Shown piece after piece: positions 57,248 through 64,000 of a stretch of DNA of 64,000 nucleotides. Source of the stretch: Ectothiorhodospira shaposhnikovii. GTDB lineage: Bacteria > Pseudomonadota > Gammaproteobacteria > Ectothiorhodospirales > Ectothiorhodospiraceae. How positions within the stretch are numbered: the first letter of the stretch is position 1; each line of letters begins with the position of its first letter. The stretch is taken from assembly GCF_022227765.1 (NCBI RefSeq), contig NZ_JAJMLZ010000003.1, positions 1-64,000 on the forward strand, given 5' to 3'. A program made the translations under genes and the position numbers. The notes beneath the pieces are model-generated. The model was not told where the DNA came from. It worked only from the letters and a program-made list of their open reading frames with translations, and ran no database searches.

Positions 57248-57733
57248 CTATTTGGCGATATCCTTTGGCCTTGCCGTGCTTCCCGTTCCACATGCCGTCT
57301 GGCGGGCGATGGCTGTTTGCAGGGCGATCGTCCCGCTGTGCCGCCTGCCGATGGCGCCTTCAGGAACTTGTCGTGGAGTCTGGCTACCCAGATAGCGCAG
57401 ATGGCTGCCGCAGCGTGCGCGGCAATCGGTGGCGCCAAAACCGGCAATCAGCACCTCGCCGCCCGTGGCTGCGTTGAGGTCGCATTCGGCTTCATGATGC
57501 AGACTGACGTGGATCACCCGCGCCTCCCGTCGACTCAGCAACCAGTCAATATGCCAGCGCAGCGTCTTGTCCCGGCTCAGGTGTCGCTCCACCCGGGCCA
57601 CCAGATTGCGTCGGGCGCTGCCGGTATAGACATACCAGCCGGCAGGCAACCGGTGTGATGCCAGTCGCCCCGCTTGGATGCGGCAGGGGCGACTGAGCCG
57701 GATATAGAGCTGGTAGGTCGTTGGTAGGGCCAA
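57248..57733 (-). CDS. DUF123-family GIY-YIG-like protein
   Basis: The 161-aa protein has the DUF123 pattern: an N-terminal TYQLYIRL strand, LPAGWYVYTGSARRNLVARVERHL (the YVYTGSA plays the GIY-YIG role), RWHIDWLL, and the Cys motif CDLNAAT..GFGATDCRARCGSHLRYL (~residues 83-117). Some members are fused to endonuclease III. A nuclease function is inferred. The C-terminal ~30 residues are not conserved in my recollection of the family. Confidence 0.85.
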   Translation of the reverse strand: MALPTTYQLYIRLSRPCRIQAGRLASHRLPAGWYVYTGSARRNLVARVERHLSRDKTLRWHIDWLLSRREARVIHVSLHHEAECDLNAATGGEVLIAGFGATDCRARCGSHLRYLGSQTPRQVPEGAIGRRHSGTIALQTAIARQTACGTGSTARPKDIAK

Positions 57734-57770
57734 GGGGCACTGATCCGGGGCGGGCGACCTGCCCGATACT

Positions 57771-58661
57771 TCAGGAGAACATGGATTTAAACGTGGCCCT
57801 GATCTCTTCCCGAATGATTTCCCGAATCCGTTCTTCGGAGATCGGGGGTTCCTGCTTGGGCAGGGCCTCCAGCTCGGCCTGGATCATGGCATGGATGGCG
57901 GCTTCGATGGCGCCGGGGGTGGATGCGGATGCCGCAACGGGCGCGGCGGTCGGTGCTTCATCGATCCGTGGCATTTCTTCCGGTTCGGACATGGGGGCCT
58001 CGGTTGCTTGTTCTGGCGTGGTGTCGTCAGGAGTGAGTGTATCTTCTTCCGGTTCCGGTTCCGGTTCCGGTTCCGGTTCCGGTTCCGCCATGGGTGTTTC
58101 CATGGTCGCTTCCGTTTCCGGCATGGCCTCATCCTCTTCCCGGACGGGCTGGGGTTCGGCTTCCATGATCATTTCTGCTTCCGCCATCGCCTCCTCGATC
58201 ACCGGCGTGGATGGAGGGGGTTCGTCTTCAGGCTCCGGTGATTCTTCACCGGCCTGCTGCAGCAGCATGTCGAGGACCGGGTCGTGCTCTCCTGCAGTAT
58301 CGGGGGGTGTCGGCTCTTCTCTTGCTTCTCGGGACCACATGGCATCACTGACCAACTCCAGTTTCTGGACGGAAGGCGCCTCTGCGGCCAGTATGTCCTC
58401 AATATCCGGTTCCGGTTCAATCTGCCGTGGTGGCGCCTCATCGACGATGAATCGGTCAAAGTCACCGTTTTCGATCCAGTCCGCCCATTCATCATAGAGG
58501 GCATTCTTGTCCGTGACACCCGGGATATCCCCGGAAATGAAGGCCGAGACATCCGAGACCTTGTATTTCTTCCGGACGTACTCCGCCAGAATGACGCCGA
58601 TATCCTTGTTTTCGCGGGTCAGCGCCACCAGGCGCATCAAGCTCTCGGATTTTGCATTCAT
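57771..58661 (-). CDS. Acidic low-complexity protein of unknown function
   Basis: The 296-aa protein has a folded-looking N-terminus (~residues 1-75, MNAKSESLMRLVALTRENKDIGVILAEYVRKKYKVSD..), a long Pro/Glu-rich region (~80-240) including an (EP)n run near residue 195 coded by repeated GAACCG hexamers, and a charged C-terminal helix (EERIREIIREEIRATFKSMF). There are no membrane segments. I recognise no family. It is on the same strand as the DUF123 gene, 37 bp upstream. It is probably a scaffold or disordered linker protein; that is a guess. Confidence 0.7.
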   Translation of the reverse strand: MNAKSESLMRLVALTRENKDIGVILAEYVRKKYKVSDVSAFISGDIPGVTDKNALYDEWADWIENGDFDRFIVDEAPPRQIEPEPDIEDILAAEAPSVQKLELVSDAMWSREAREEPTPPDTAGEHDPVLDMLLQQAGEESPEPEDEPPPSTPVIEEAMAEAEMIMEAEPQPVREEDEAMPETEATMETPMAEPEPEPEPEPEPEEDTLTPDDTTPEQATEAPMSEPEEMPRIDEAPTAAPVAASASTPGAIEAAIHAMIQAELEALPKQEPPISEERIREIIREEIRATFKSMFS

Positions 58662-58778
58662 GTCGGTTCCCTTCCGGCTATGCCGGCCGGCTGAGTGGAT
58701 GGGTTGCCGTGGCCCTCGCCAGGCCCCTCATGAACACCTTATCGGCAAGTGGGCAAGGAAATTGAACATTTCCCCGCG

Positions 58779-59591
58779 CTACATCGTGCCGAGGATCCAG
58801 CCCTCGACCCGGGCGATGCGGGATTCGGCGTGTGTGAGCGAAGGGGTGAGATATGAAGCGAGGCTTCCGTCCAGGTCGAAACGGCGTAGCTGCAGGGCGA
58901 CCACGTAGGCGTCATGCTGGTCGGGTGTGCGGCCGTCCCGTGGATGTGCCTTGCTCCACAGGGAAGGGTAGACCTCGACAAGGACGGCGCGACCCGGGGG
59001 CATGTTCCAGCCATCGAAGGGCCAGACATGCAGCCGCTGCCCCAGTGCCAGCCGCAGCAGGCGTAGCCAGGGAAGTCCGGCATGGGTTGATTTGGCCACC
59101 GAGCCGGGGACGTCGAAATGAAACACGGACTTCGCCCCCGCCCTTGCCTCGGTAAGGCGACGCCAGCGGGTGTTGCCGGAACGGTCCCGAGCATATCCGC
59201 ACGAACCGTCGCGGACAAAATCCACATAGGTGTGTTGATCGTCGGTGGGCCAGTGTTGGTGAAAATCATCCAGGAAGGCGGTCCAATCCGGGGGCAGGTG
59301 ATGGGCTTCGAAATACCGCAGGGGAAAGGAAAATCCGTGATCGATGCCGACGAGGGTAGGTACGTCTTCGGACAAGCGGGCGGTCAGCCACGCCGCAAGA
59401 CCACGCCGGGTCCAGTATTTTCGTGGACTTGGTGGCGGAAGGACCTCCGTCGGCAGGGATTCCCGGTCGGCTTCGTAGACACGCAAGCCCTTGAGACTGT
59501 CATCCGGCGTTTGCGCGCCGGAGTAGTCGATGCCGATATAACGATGGAAAGCAGGATGTTTCACAAGCATCCCTCTGCTATTCGTCGGCAT
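58779..59591 (-). CDS. Predicted RNase H-fold protein (DUF429-like)
   Basis: The 270-aa protein has four acidic positions arranged as in RNase H-like nucleases: IGIDYSGAQ (~residue 20), VGIDHGFSFP (~82), VEVYPSLW (~208) and PDQHDAYVVALQL (~225-236). This resembles DUF429. A start at the second Met (59570) would also keep the fold. The role is unknown; DUF429 is predicted to be a nuclease. It lies between tRNA-Ala and the acidic protein gene. Confidence 0.6.
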   Translation of the reverse strand: MPTNSRGMLVKHPAFHRYIGIDYSGAQTPDDSLKGLRVYEADRESLPTEVLPPPSPRKYWTRRGLAAWLTARLSEDVPTLVGIDHGFSFPLRYFEAHHLPPDWTAFLDDFHQHWPTDDQHTYVDFVRDGSCGYARDRSGNTRWRRLTEARAGAKSVFHFDVPGSVAKSTHAGLPWLRLLRLALGQRLHVWPFDGWNMPPGRAVLVEVYPSLWSKAHPRDGRTPDQHDAYVVALQLRRFDLDGSLASYLTPSLTHAESRIARVEGWILGTM

Positions 59592-59702
59592 GGTGTTGCA
59601 GCCAACGATGGCCTTTACCGGTCACGCGCTGATGCTCCCGTTCTGGTGAGGTGAACAGGCAGGAAAAGCACTTTCAGGATTGTGGGAGGCAGTGTGGGAA
59701 CG

Positions 59703-59749
59703 AAAAAAAAGCCCGCCCGTAACTTTTGCTGAAACGGACGGGCTTTTTT
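59703..59749 (-). terminator. Terminator of tRNA-Ala
   Basis: On the minus strand GCCCGTCCGT pairs with ACGGGCGGGC (one mismatch) around a 13-nt loop and is followed by eight T. A-runs on the other side make it usable in both directions. Confidence 0.88.
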
Positions 59750-59756
59750 GTTTTGG

Positions 59757-59832
59757 TGGTGGAGCGGATGGGAATCGAACCCACGACCTCAGCAGTGCGA
59801 TTGCTGCGCTCTCCCAACTGAGCTACCGCCCC
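59757..59832 (-). tRNA. tRNA-Ala (anticodon CGC)
   Basis: The cloverleaf reads from 59832: acceptor GGGGCGG pairs with CCGCTCC and includes the G3:U70 wobble that marks alanine tRNAs. The anticodon stem CAGCA/TGCTG has loop ATCGCAC, giving anticodon CGC (codon GCG). CCA is encoded. The length is 76 nt. Confidence 0.97.
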
Positions 59833-59842
59833 ATGGGGTGAA

Positions 59843-59870
59843 AGTATACTCCAGGGTTCCTGCTTGTCAC
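59843..59870 (-). promoter_or_regulatory. Sigma-70 promoter of tRNA-Ala
   Basis: On the minus strand GTGACA (59870-59865) and TATACT (59848-59843) are separated by 16 bp, placing the start a few bases before the tRNA 5' end. Confidence 0.65.
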
Positions 59871-59889
59871 CAGTGCCGGGGGCGGTGCC

Positions 59890-62067
59890 TCAGCCGGTTG
59901 CCGGCTGGAGCAGGATGCCCGCCAGCGGCGGCAGAGTGAGCACCACGGAGTAGGGTTTCCCCATCCAGGGTATGTCTTCGGCTTCCACTTCCAGGTTGCC
60001 CAGATTGCCGCCGCCGTAGTAGTGGGAGTCGGAGTTGAAGATCTCCCGATAGCGGCCGGGGCCCGGTACGCCGATGCGATAGCCTTCCCGGGGTACGGGG
60101 GTGAAGTTCAGGGCGCTGATGATGAACTGGTTGCCGTCTTCGGTCTTGCGCAGGTAACTCAGGACCGACTGGGCGGCGTCATGACAGTCGATCCAGTCGA
60201 AGCCCTGCCATTCGAAGTCGAGGTGATGTAGCGCGGGCTGTTCCCGGTAGAGACGGTTGAGGTCGGCGACCAGGCGTTGGACGCCTTCGTGGAAGGGGTA
60301 TTGGAGCAGGTGCCATTCCATTTCCCGGGATGCGTCCCATTCGTTGCCCTGACCGATCTCGCAGCCCATGAACAGCAGTTTCTTGCCCGGGTAGCTCCAC
60401 ATGAGGGTGTAGAGCAGGCGCAGGTTGGCAAACCGCTGCCACTCATCGCCGGGCATGCGGTAGAGCAGGGAGCGCTTGCCGTGGACCACTTCGTCGTGGG
60501 AGAAGGGCAGCACGAAATTTTCGGTGAAGGCATAGAGCAGACCGAAGGTGAGCCGGTCGTGATGGTAGTGGCGGTGGATGGGGTCCTTCTTGAAATAGTC
60601 CAGGGTGTCGTTCATCCAGCCCATGTTCCACTTCATGGCAAAGCCCAGGCCTCCCAGCCAGGTGGGACGGGTGACCTGGGGCCAGGACGTGGATTCCTCC
60701 GCGATGATCAGGGCCCCGGGATGGCGGCCCTGGACGGTACTGTTCAACTCCCGCAGGAACTCAATGGCATCCAGGTTTTCGTTGCCGCCGAACTTGTTGG
60801 GTACCCAGTCACCGGGTTCCCGGGAATAGTCCAGGTAGAGCATGGAGGCCACGGCGTCCACCCGCAGACCGTCGATATGGAATTCCTCCACCCAGTACAT
60901 GGCGCTGGAGACGAGGAAGTTCCTCACCTCGTTGCGGCCGTAATTGAAGATCAGGGTGCCCCAGTCACGGTGTTCGCCCAGGCGAGGGTCTTCATGCTCG
61001 TACAGGGCGCTGCCGTCGAAGCGGGCCAGCCCGTGGGCGTCCTTGGGAAAATGTCCCGGCGCCCAGTCCAGCAACACGCCGATGCCGTGTTCGTGGCAGA
61101 GATTGACGAAATAGCGGAAGTCATCCGGTTCGCCGAAGCGGCTGGTGGGGGCGTAATAGCCGGTGGTCTGGTAGCCCCAGGAGCCATCATAGGGGTGTTC
61201 GGTGATCGGCAGCAGTTCCACATGGGTGAAGCCCATGCGGGTGACATAGTCCACCAGTTCCCGGGCCAGTTCCCGGTAATTGAGAAACTGGCCGTCTGCG
61301 TCCCGCCGCCAGGAACCCAGGTGCACCTCATAGACGGACATGGGGCGGTGCAGCCAGGCCTCGTTGCAGCGATCCGCCAGCCAGGCCTGGTCGGACCACT
61401 GGAAACGGCTGGGAGGGCTGACCACCGCTGCGGTGCGGGGGCGCAGTTCAAAGCGCTGACCGTAAGGGTCGGCCTTGAGCAGGATGGCGTCGGTGTCGCG
61501 GTTGCGGATTTCGTACTTGTAGAGGGCGCCGGGCGCCATGCCGGGGATGAACAGCTCCCACACCCCGCTGCCGCCGCGTACCCGCATGGGATGGCAGCGG
61601 CCGTCCCAGCGGTTAAAGTCGCCGACCACGGACACCCGTTCCGCGGCGGGTGCCCAGACCGCGAACCGGACGCCCTGAATGCCGTCTACTTCATGAAGAT
61701 GGGCGCCCAGGAATCGGTAGGCGTGCCAGTGGCGCCCCTCGTTGAACAGGTGGATGTCGAAGTCCGGCACCTGGGGGGCGAAACAGTAGGGATCGTAGGC
61801 AATCTGCTCGTGGCCATGACCATCACTCCATCGTATGCGATAGTGTGAGGGCAGGGCGTCGCGGGGGCCGCGCCACTCGAACAGCCCCTGTTTGCCGACG
61901 GGCTTCATGGGGGCGTTGAGTTCCATGATGCCGGCCTCGCGGGCGAAGGGTAGCAGGGCGCGCACCACGCACTGCCCCGCCTCCATGTGACGACCCAGAA
62001 AGGCAAAGGGGTCGTGATGCCGTGAGTCAAGGATACGTTGGAGATGTTCGTTGTACGATGTAGGCAT
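59890..62067 (-). CDS. glgB: 1,4-alpha-glucan branching enzyme
   Basis: The 725-aa GH13 enzyme has an N-terminal CBM48/N1-N2 part ([25 protein letters not shown] begins near residue 128), then the TIM barrel with [10 protein letters not shown], nucleophile Asp in [18 protein letters not shown] (~residue 400), acid Glu in IIAEEST (~460) and [10 protein letters not shown] (~525). It makes alpha-1,6 branches in glycogen. It is divergent from glgC, with the hairpin-rich element between them. Confidence 0.97.
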   Translation of the reverse strand: MPTSYNEHLQRILDSRHHDPFAFLGRHMEAGQCVVRALLPFAREAGIMELNAPMKPVGKQGLFEWRGPRDALPSHYRIRWSDGHGHEQIAYDPYCFAPQVPDFDIHLFNEGRHWHAYRFLGAHLHEVDGIQGVRFAVWAPAAERVSVVGDFNRWDGRCHPMRVRGGSGVWELFIPGMAPGALYKYEIRNRDTDAILLKADPYGQRFELRPRTAAVVSPPSRFQWSDQAWLADRCNEAWLHRPMSVYEVHLGSWRRDADGQFLNYRELARELVDYVTRMGFTHVELLPITEHPYDGSWGYQTTGYYAPTSRFGEPDDFRYFVNLCHEHGIGVLLDWAPGHFPKDAHGLARFDGSALYEHEDPRLGEHRDWGTLIFNYGRNEVRNFLVSSAMYWVEEFHIDGLRVDAVASMLYLDYSREPGDWVPNKFGGNENLDAIEFLRELNSTVQGRHPGALIIAEESTSWPQVTRPTWLGGLGFAMKWNMGWMNDTLDYFKKDPIHRHYHHDRLTFGLLYAFTENFVLPFSHDEVVHGKRSLLYRMPGDEWQRFANLRLLYTLMWSYPGKKLLFMGCEIGQGNEWDASREMEWHLLQYPFHEGVQRLVADLNRLYREQPALHHLDFEWQGFDWIDCHDAAQSVLSYLRKTEDGNQFIISALNFTPVPREGYRIGVPGPGRYREIFNSDSHYYGGGNLGNLEVEAEDIPWMGKPYSVVLTLPPLAGILLQPATG

Positions 62068-62261
62068 GAGAGGTTCCGTGGCTGGCGCGGCGGTGTGGCG
62101 GCACTTTCCGTGGCTGCAGAAATGATGTAATAGATTCGAAACAGGGACATCGCACTATGATAAGCGGGCCATGCCGGGGGCTGAAGTACCCGATTGAGTC
62201 AACCCTATCATGAGCAGCGTGACCGAGTCCCCCATTGACCCGGGTCCGGGAAAGTCAGCGT
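62068..62261. other. glgB upstream region
   Basis: This ORF-free stretch contains the presumed glgB promoter on the minus strand (a TATCAT-like box near 62155), but no strong -35. Its last ~20 bases abut the LE-like hairpin and would be the guide if the neighbouring element makes an IscB-type omega RNA. Confidence 0.35.
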
Positions 62262-62666
62262 CAACTACCCCCGACTGAAGTCGGGGGCTTGCCTGCCTGC
62301 CGCGTCGCAGGTGAAAGCAAGCCGGGTTGACCAGCCTGAGCCCGCCTGAGCAGGACGCTCGAAAGGGGCTACGTTTGCAACAGGTCGTCAAGACCCACCG
62401 GCGGATGCTTCCTCAGTCTGCCGCTCTGGAAGGTTGGGATCATGCTGGCGAAAGGTAAAGCGCCGAAGGTTCCAGTCGCCGCGCCAGCGGGAGCCGGTTG
62501 CAGACATTGGCGAGGGGAGATAGGGCGAAAGCCCTGCGTCACTGGTGCCCTTTACGGGGCAGAGCCTTGCGGCCCAGTGGGTGGAAGGCCCACACCTTTT
62601 CCTGTGGCTGTAATACCGCAGCCGCAATTCCTCCCGCGATTGAAATCGCGGGTTTCCTTGCGGAAA
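62262..62666 (+). mobile_element. ORF-less IS200/IS605-like element (MITE- or HEARO-type)
   Basis: The left end has CCCCCGAC-TGAA-GTCGGGGG (62268-62287) inside the string CAACTACC..GGGGGCTTG, and the right end has CCCGCGAT-TGAA-ATCGCGGG (62633-62652) inside ATTCCTC..GGTTTCC. The shared TGAA loop and these flanks are typical of IS200/IS605-family subterminal hairpins. About 345 bp lies between them, with no TnpA, TnpB or IscB/IsrB reading frame. The right end finishes in a TTTCC-TTGC-GGAAA hairpin that abuts the glgC start codon. Family assignment is inference. Confidence 0.6.
62286..62475 (+). ncRNA. Candidate HEARO/omega-RNA-like structured RNA
   Basis: Nested stems can be drawn: GGCTTG/CAAGCC (62286-62291 with 62318-62323) enclosing CCTGC/GCAGG; GGGTTGAC with GTCAAGACCC (62324-62331, 62387-62396, 2-nt bulge); GGCGGA/TCTGCC (62400-62422); and CTGGAA/TTCCAG (62426-62431, 62470-62475) enclosing GGCG/CGCC. 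A structured RNA straight after an IS200/IS605-type left hairpin is the arrangement of IscB-associated HEARO RNAs. No protein partner is present. Confidence 0.45.
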
Positions 62667-62670
62667 GATT

Positions 62671-63936
62671 ATGAAATCACAATCTCAACGCTTCGTCAGT
62701 CGCATCACCCGAGACACCCTGGCATTGATCCTTGCCGGGGGGCGGGGGTCCCGTCTCAAGCAGCTCACCCTGTGGCGCGCCAAGCCGGCGGTACCCTTCG
62801 GCGGCAAGTTCCGGATCATCGACTTTCCGCTGTCCAACTGCATCAACTCGGGTATCCGTCAGGTGGGAGTGCTCACCCAGTACAAGTCCCATTCCCTGAT
62901 CCAGCACATCCAACGCGGCTGGGGGTTCCTGCGCGGGGAGTTCGGCGAGTTCGTGGAACTGCTGCCGGCCCAGCAGCGCATCGAGACTTCCTGGTATGAA
63001 GGGACGGCGGACGCAGTCTATCAGAACCTGGACATCATCCGTGACCATGACCCGGGGTACGTTCTCATCCTGGCCGGCGATCATATCTACAAGATGGACT
63101 ACGGCGACATGATCGCCTACCACGTGGAGTCCGGCGCCGACATGACCGTCGGATGCCTGGAGGTGGATCTGGAAACCGCCCGGGGGTTTGGCGTCATGGC
63201 GGTGGACGGAGACGGCCGGGTGCGTCAGTTCACGGAAAAACCGGCGCAGCCCCAGAGCATTCCCGACAAGCCGGACAAGGCGCTCGCCTCCATGGGGATC
63301 TATGTCTTCAATACCCGCTTCCTGTTCGAACAGCTGATCAAGGATGCGGATACCCCGGGCTCCAGCCATGATTTCGGCAAGGACATCATCCCCAACGTGA
63401 TCAAGTCCTATCGGGTGATGGCGTATCCCTTCCGGGACGTGCAGACCGGTTCCCAGGCCTACTGGCGTGACGTGGGGACCATCGACTCCTACTGGCAGGC
63501 CAATCTGGAGCTGATCGGCGTGACGCCGGAACTGAATCTTTACGACATGGACTGGCCCATCTGGACCTACCAGGAGCAGTTGCCGCCGGCCAAGTTCGTG
63601 TTTGACGACGATGACCGGCGCGGCATGGCAGTGGATTCCATGGTCTCCGGGGGTTGCATCATCTCCGGTGCGCTGGTGCGACATTCCTTGCTGTTCTCCA
63701 ATGTGATCGTCAACTCCTTCAGCCAGATCACCGATTCCGTGGTCCTGCCCGATGTGGAGATCGGTCGTCATTGCCGGATTCACAAGGCCGTGATCGACAA
63801 GGGTTGCCGGATTCCCGAAGGCATGGTAATCGGTGAAGATCCGGTGGAGGATGCCAAGCGCTTCCATGTCTCGGATGGCGGTGTGACCGTGGTGACGCCC
63901 GAAATGCTCGGCAACATGCCCCGCTATGCCCGCTGA
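62671..63936 (+). CDS. glgC: Glucose-1-phosphate adenylyltransferase
   Basis: The 421-aa enzyme has the pyrophosphorylase loop [17 protein letters not shown] (~residues 17-33), the catalytic region GTADAVYQN and [11 protein letters not shown], the glucose-1-phosphate site FTEKP, and a C-terminal left-handed beta-helix. It makes ADP-glucose, the control point of glycogen synthesis. The ribosome site (GGAAAG) is only 3 bp from the ATG and lies within a hairpin of the element described upstream. Confidence 0.97.
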   Translation: MKSQSQRFVSRITRDTLALILAGGRGSRLKQLTLWRAKPAVPFGGKFRIIDFPLSNCINSGIRQVGVLTQYKSHSLIQHIQRGWGFLRGEFGEFVELLPAQQRIETSWYEGTADAVYQNLDIIRDHDPGYVLILAGDHIYKMDYGDMIAYHVESGADMTVGCLEVDLETARGFGVMAVDGDGRVRQFTEKPAQPQSIPDKPDKALASMGIYVFNTRFLFEQLIKDADTPGSSHDFGKDIIPNVIKSYRVMAYPFRDVQTGSQAYWRDVGTIDSYWQANLELIGVTPELNLYDMDWPIWTYQEQLPPAKFVFDDDDRRGMAVDSMVSGGCIISGALVRHSLLFSNVIVNSFSQITDSVVLPDVEIGRHCRIHKAVIDKGCRIPEGMVIGEDPVEDAKRFHVSDGGVTVVTPEMLGNMPRYAR

Positions 63937-64000
63937 GTCCTCCACCCGGATGAATTCTCCGGCGATCAGGCTGGTGCTGTGCTGGCACATGCATCAGCCC
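63926..64000 (+). CDS. GH57-family glycosidase/glucanotransferase (3' end outside window)
   Basis: Twenty-five codons are visible from the ATG at 63926, which overlaps the end of glgC by 11 bp. The translation ends in [10 protein letters not shown], the N-terminal strand and WHMHQP motif of GH57 enzymes (alpha-amylase, 4-alpha-glucanotransferase or branching enzyme). Coupling to glgC suggests a role in glycogen or maltodextrin metabolism. The specificity cannot be told. Confidence 0.8.
   Translation, partial: MPAESSTRMNSPAIRLVLCWHMHQP

Noticed and set aside
62442-62999. 185-codon plus-strand frame running from the hairpin element into glgC
   Set aside because: It crosses stem-loops and then reads glgC out of frame; the residues resemble no IscB, IsrB or TnpB motif, and glgC is clearly the real gene.

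Overview
The window comes from a purple (anoxygenic phototrophic) sulfur-type gammaproteobacterium. The best guess from gene content is an Ectothiorhodospira-like member of the Ectothiorhodospiraceae. Supporting evidence is a large bacteriochlorophyll a, spirilloxanthin-series carotenoid and reaction-centre gene block (bchIDO, crtIB, crtCD, crtEF, bchCXYZ, pufBALMC with a tetraheme PufC), NifL/NifA with an Rnf complex, the gammaproteobacterial order trpFBA-accD-folC, and high GC. The species call is inference; the pathway calls rest on recognisable protein families.

Layout: 1-1.05 kb holds the end of an EAL/CZB signalling protein and tRNA-Arg(ACG). 1.05-3.6 kb (minus) has a GntP-type permease and a patatin-like protein. 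3.6-3.9 kb is a patch of short palindromic repeats. 3.9-9.4 kb (minus) is rnfABCDGEH; 9.7-12.9 kb (plus) is nifL-nifA. The roughly 290 bp between rnfA and nifL carries two divergent sigma-54 promoters, two NifA-type upstream sites and an NtrC-like box. 12.9-17.9 kb is trpF-trpB-trpA-accD-folC, followed by dps.

The photosynthesis block runs from 18.85 to 39.1 kb: bchI-bchD-bchO, crtI-crtB, crtC and crtD on the opposite strand, crtE-crtF, bchC-X-Y-Z, then pufB-A-L-M-C and a strong terminator. Exact TGT-N12-ACA (PpsR/CrtJ-type) sites lie upstream of crtI, bchC and pufB, and an imperfect one lies between crtD and crtE. puhA, bchFNBHLM, bchP and bchG are not in the window. From 39.3 to 48.4 kb are housekeeping and accessory genes (AI-2E-family permease, manC, mfd, DUF2892, aguB, an ACR3-like permease). 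modEABC follows at 48.5-51.9 kb, with a ModE operator in front of modE; molybdate supply fits with nitrogenase regulation at the other end of the window. Next come an MFS permease, a Na/Pi cotransporter, MgtE with a long structured leader, a DUF123 nuclease-like protein, an acidic low-complexity protein, a DUF429-like protein and tRNA-Ala(CGC). The last 4 kb is glycogen metabolism: glgB (minus), glgC (plus) and the first codons of a GH57 enzyme.

The most unusual element is an ORF-less stretch of about 400 bp (62.26-62.67 kb) between glgB and glgC. It begins and ends with IS200/IS605-like subterminal hairpins that share a TGAA loop, and its interior is packed with stem-loops. It looks like an orphan HEARO/omega-RNA-type element that has landed against the glgC start codon. 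The sequence shows the hairpins directly; the family assignment is inference.
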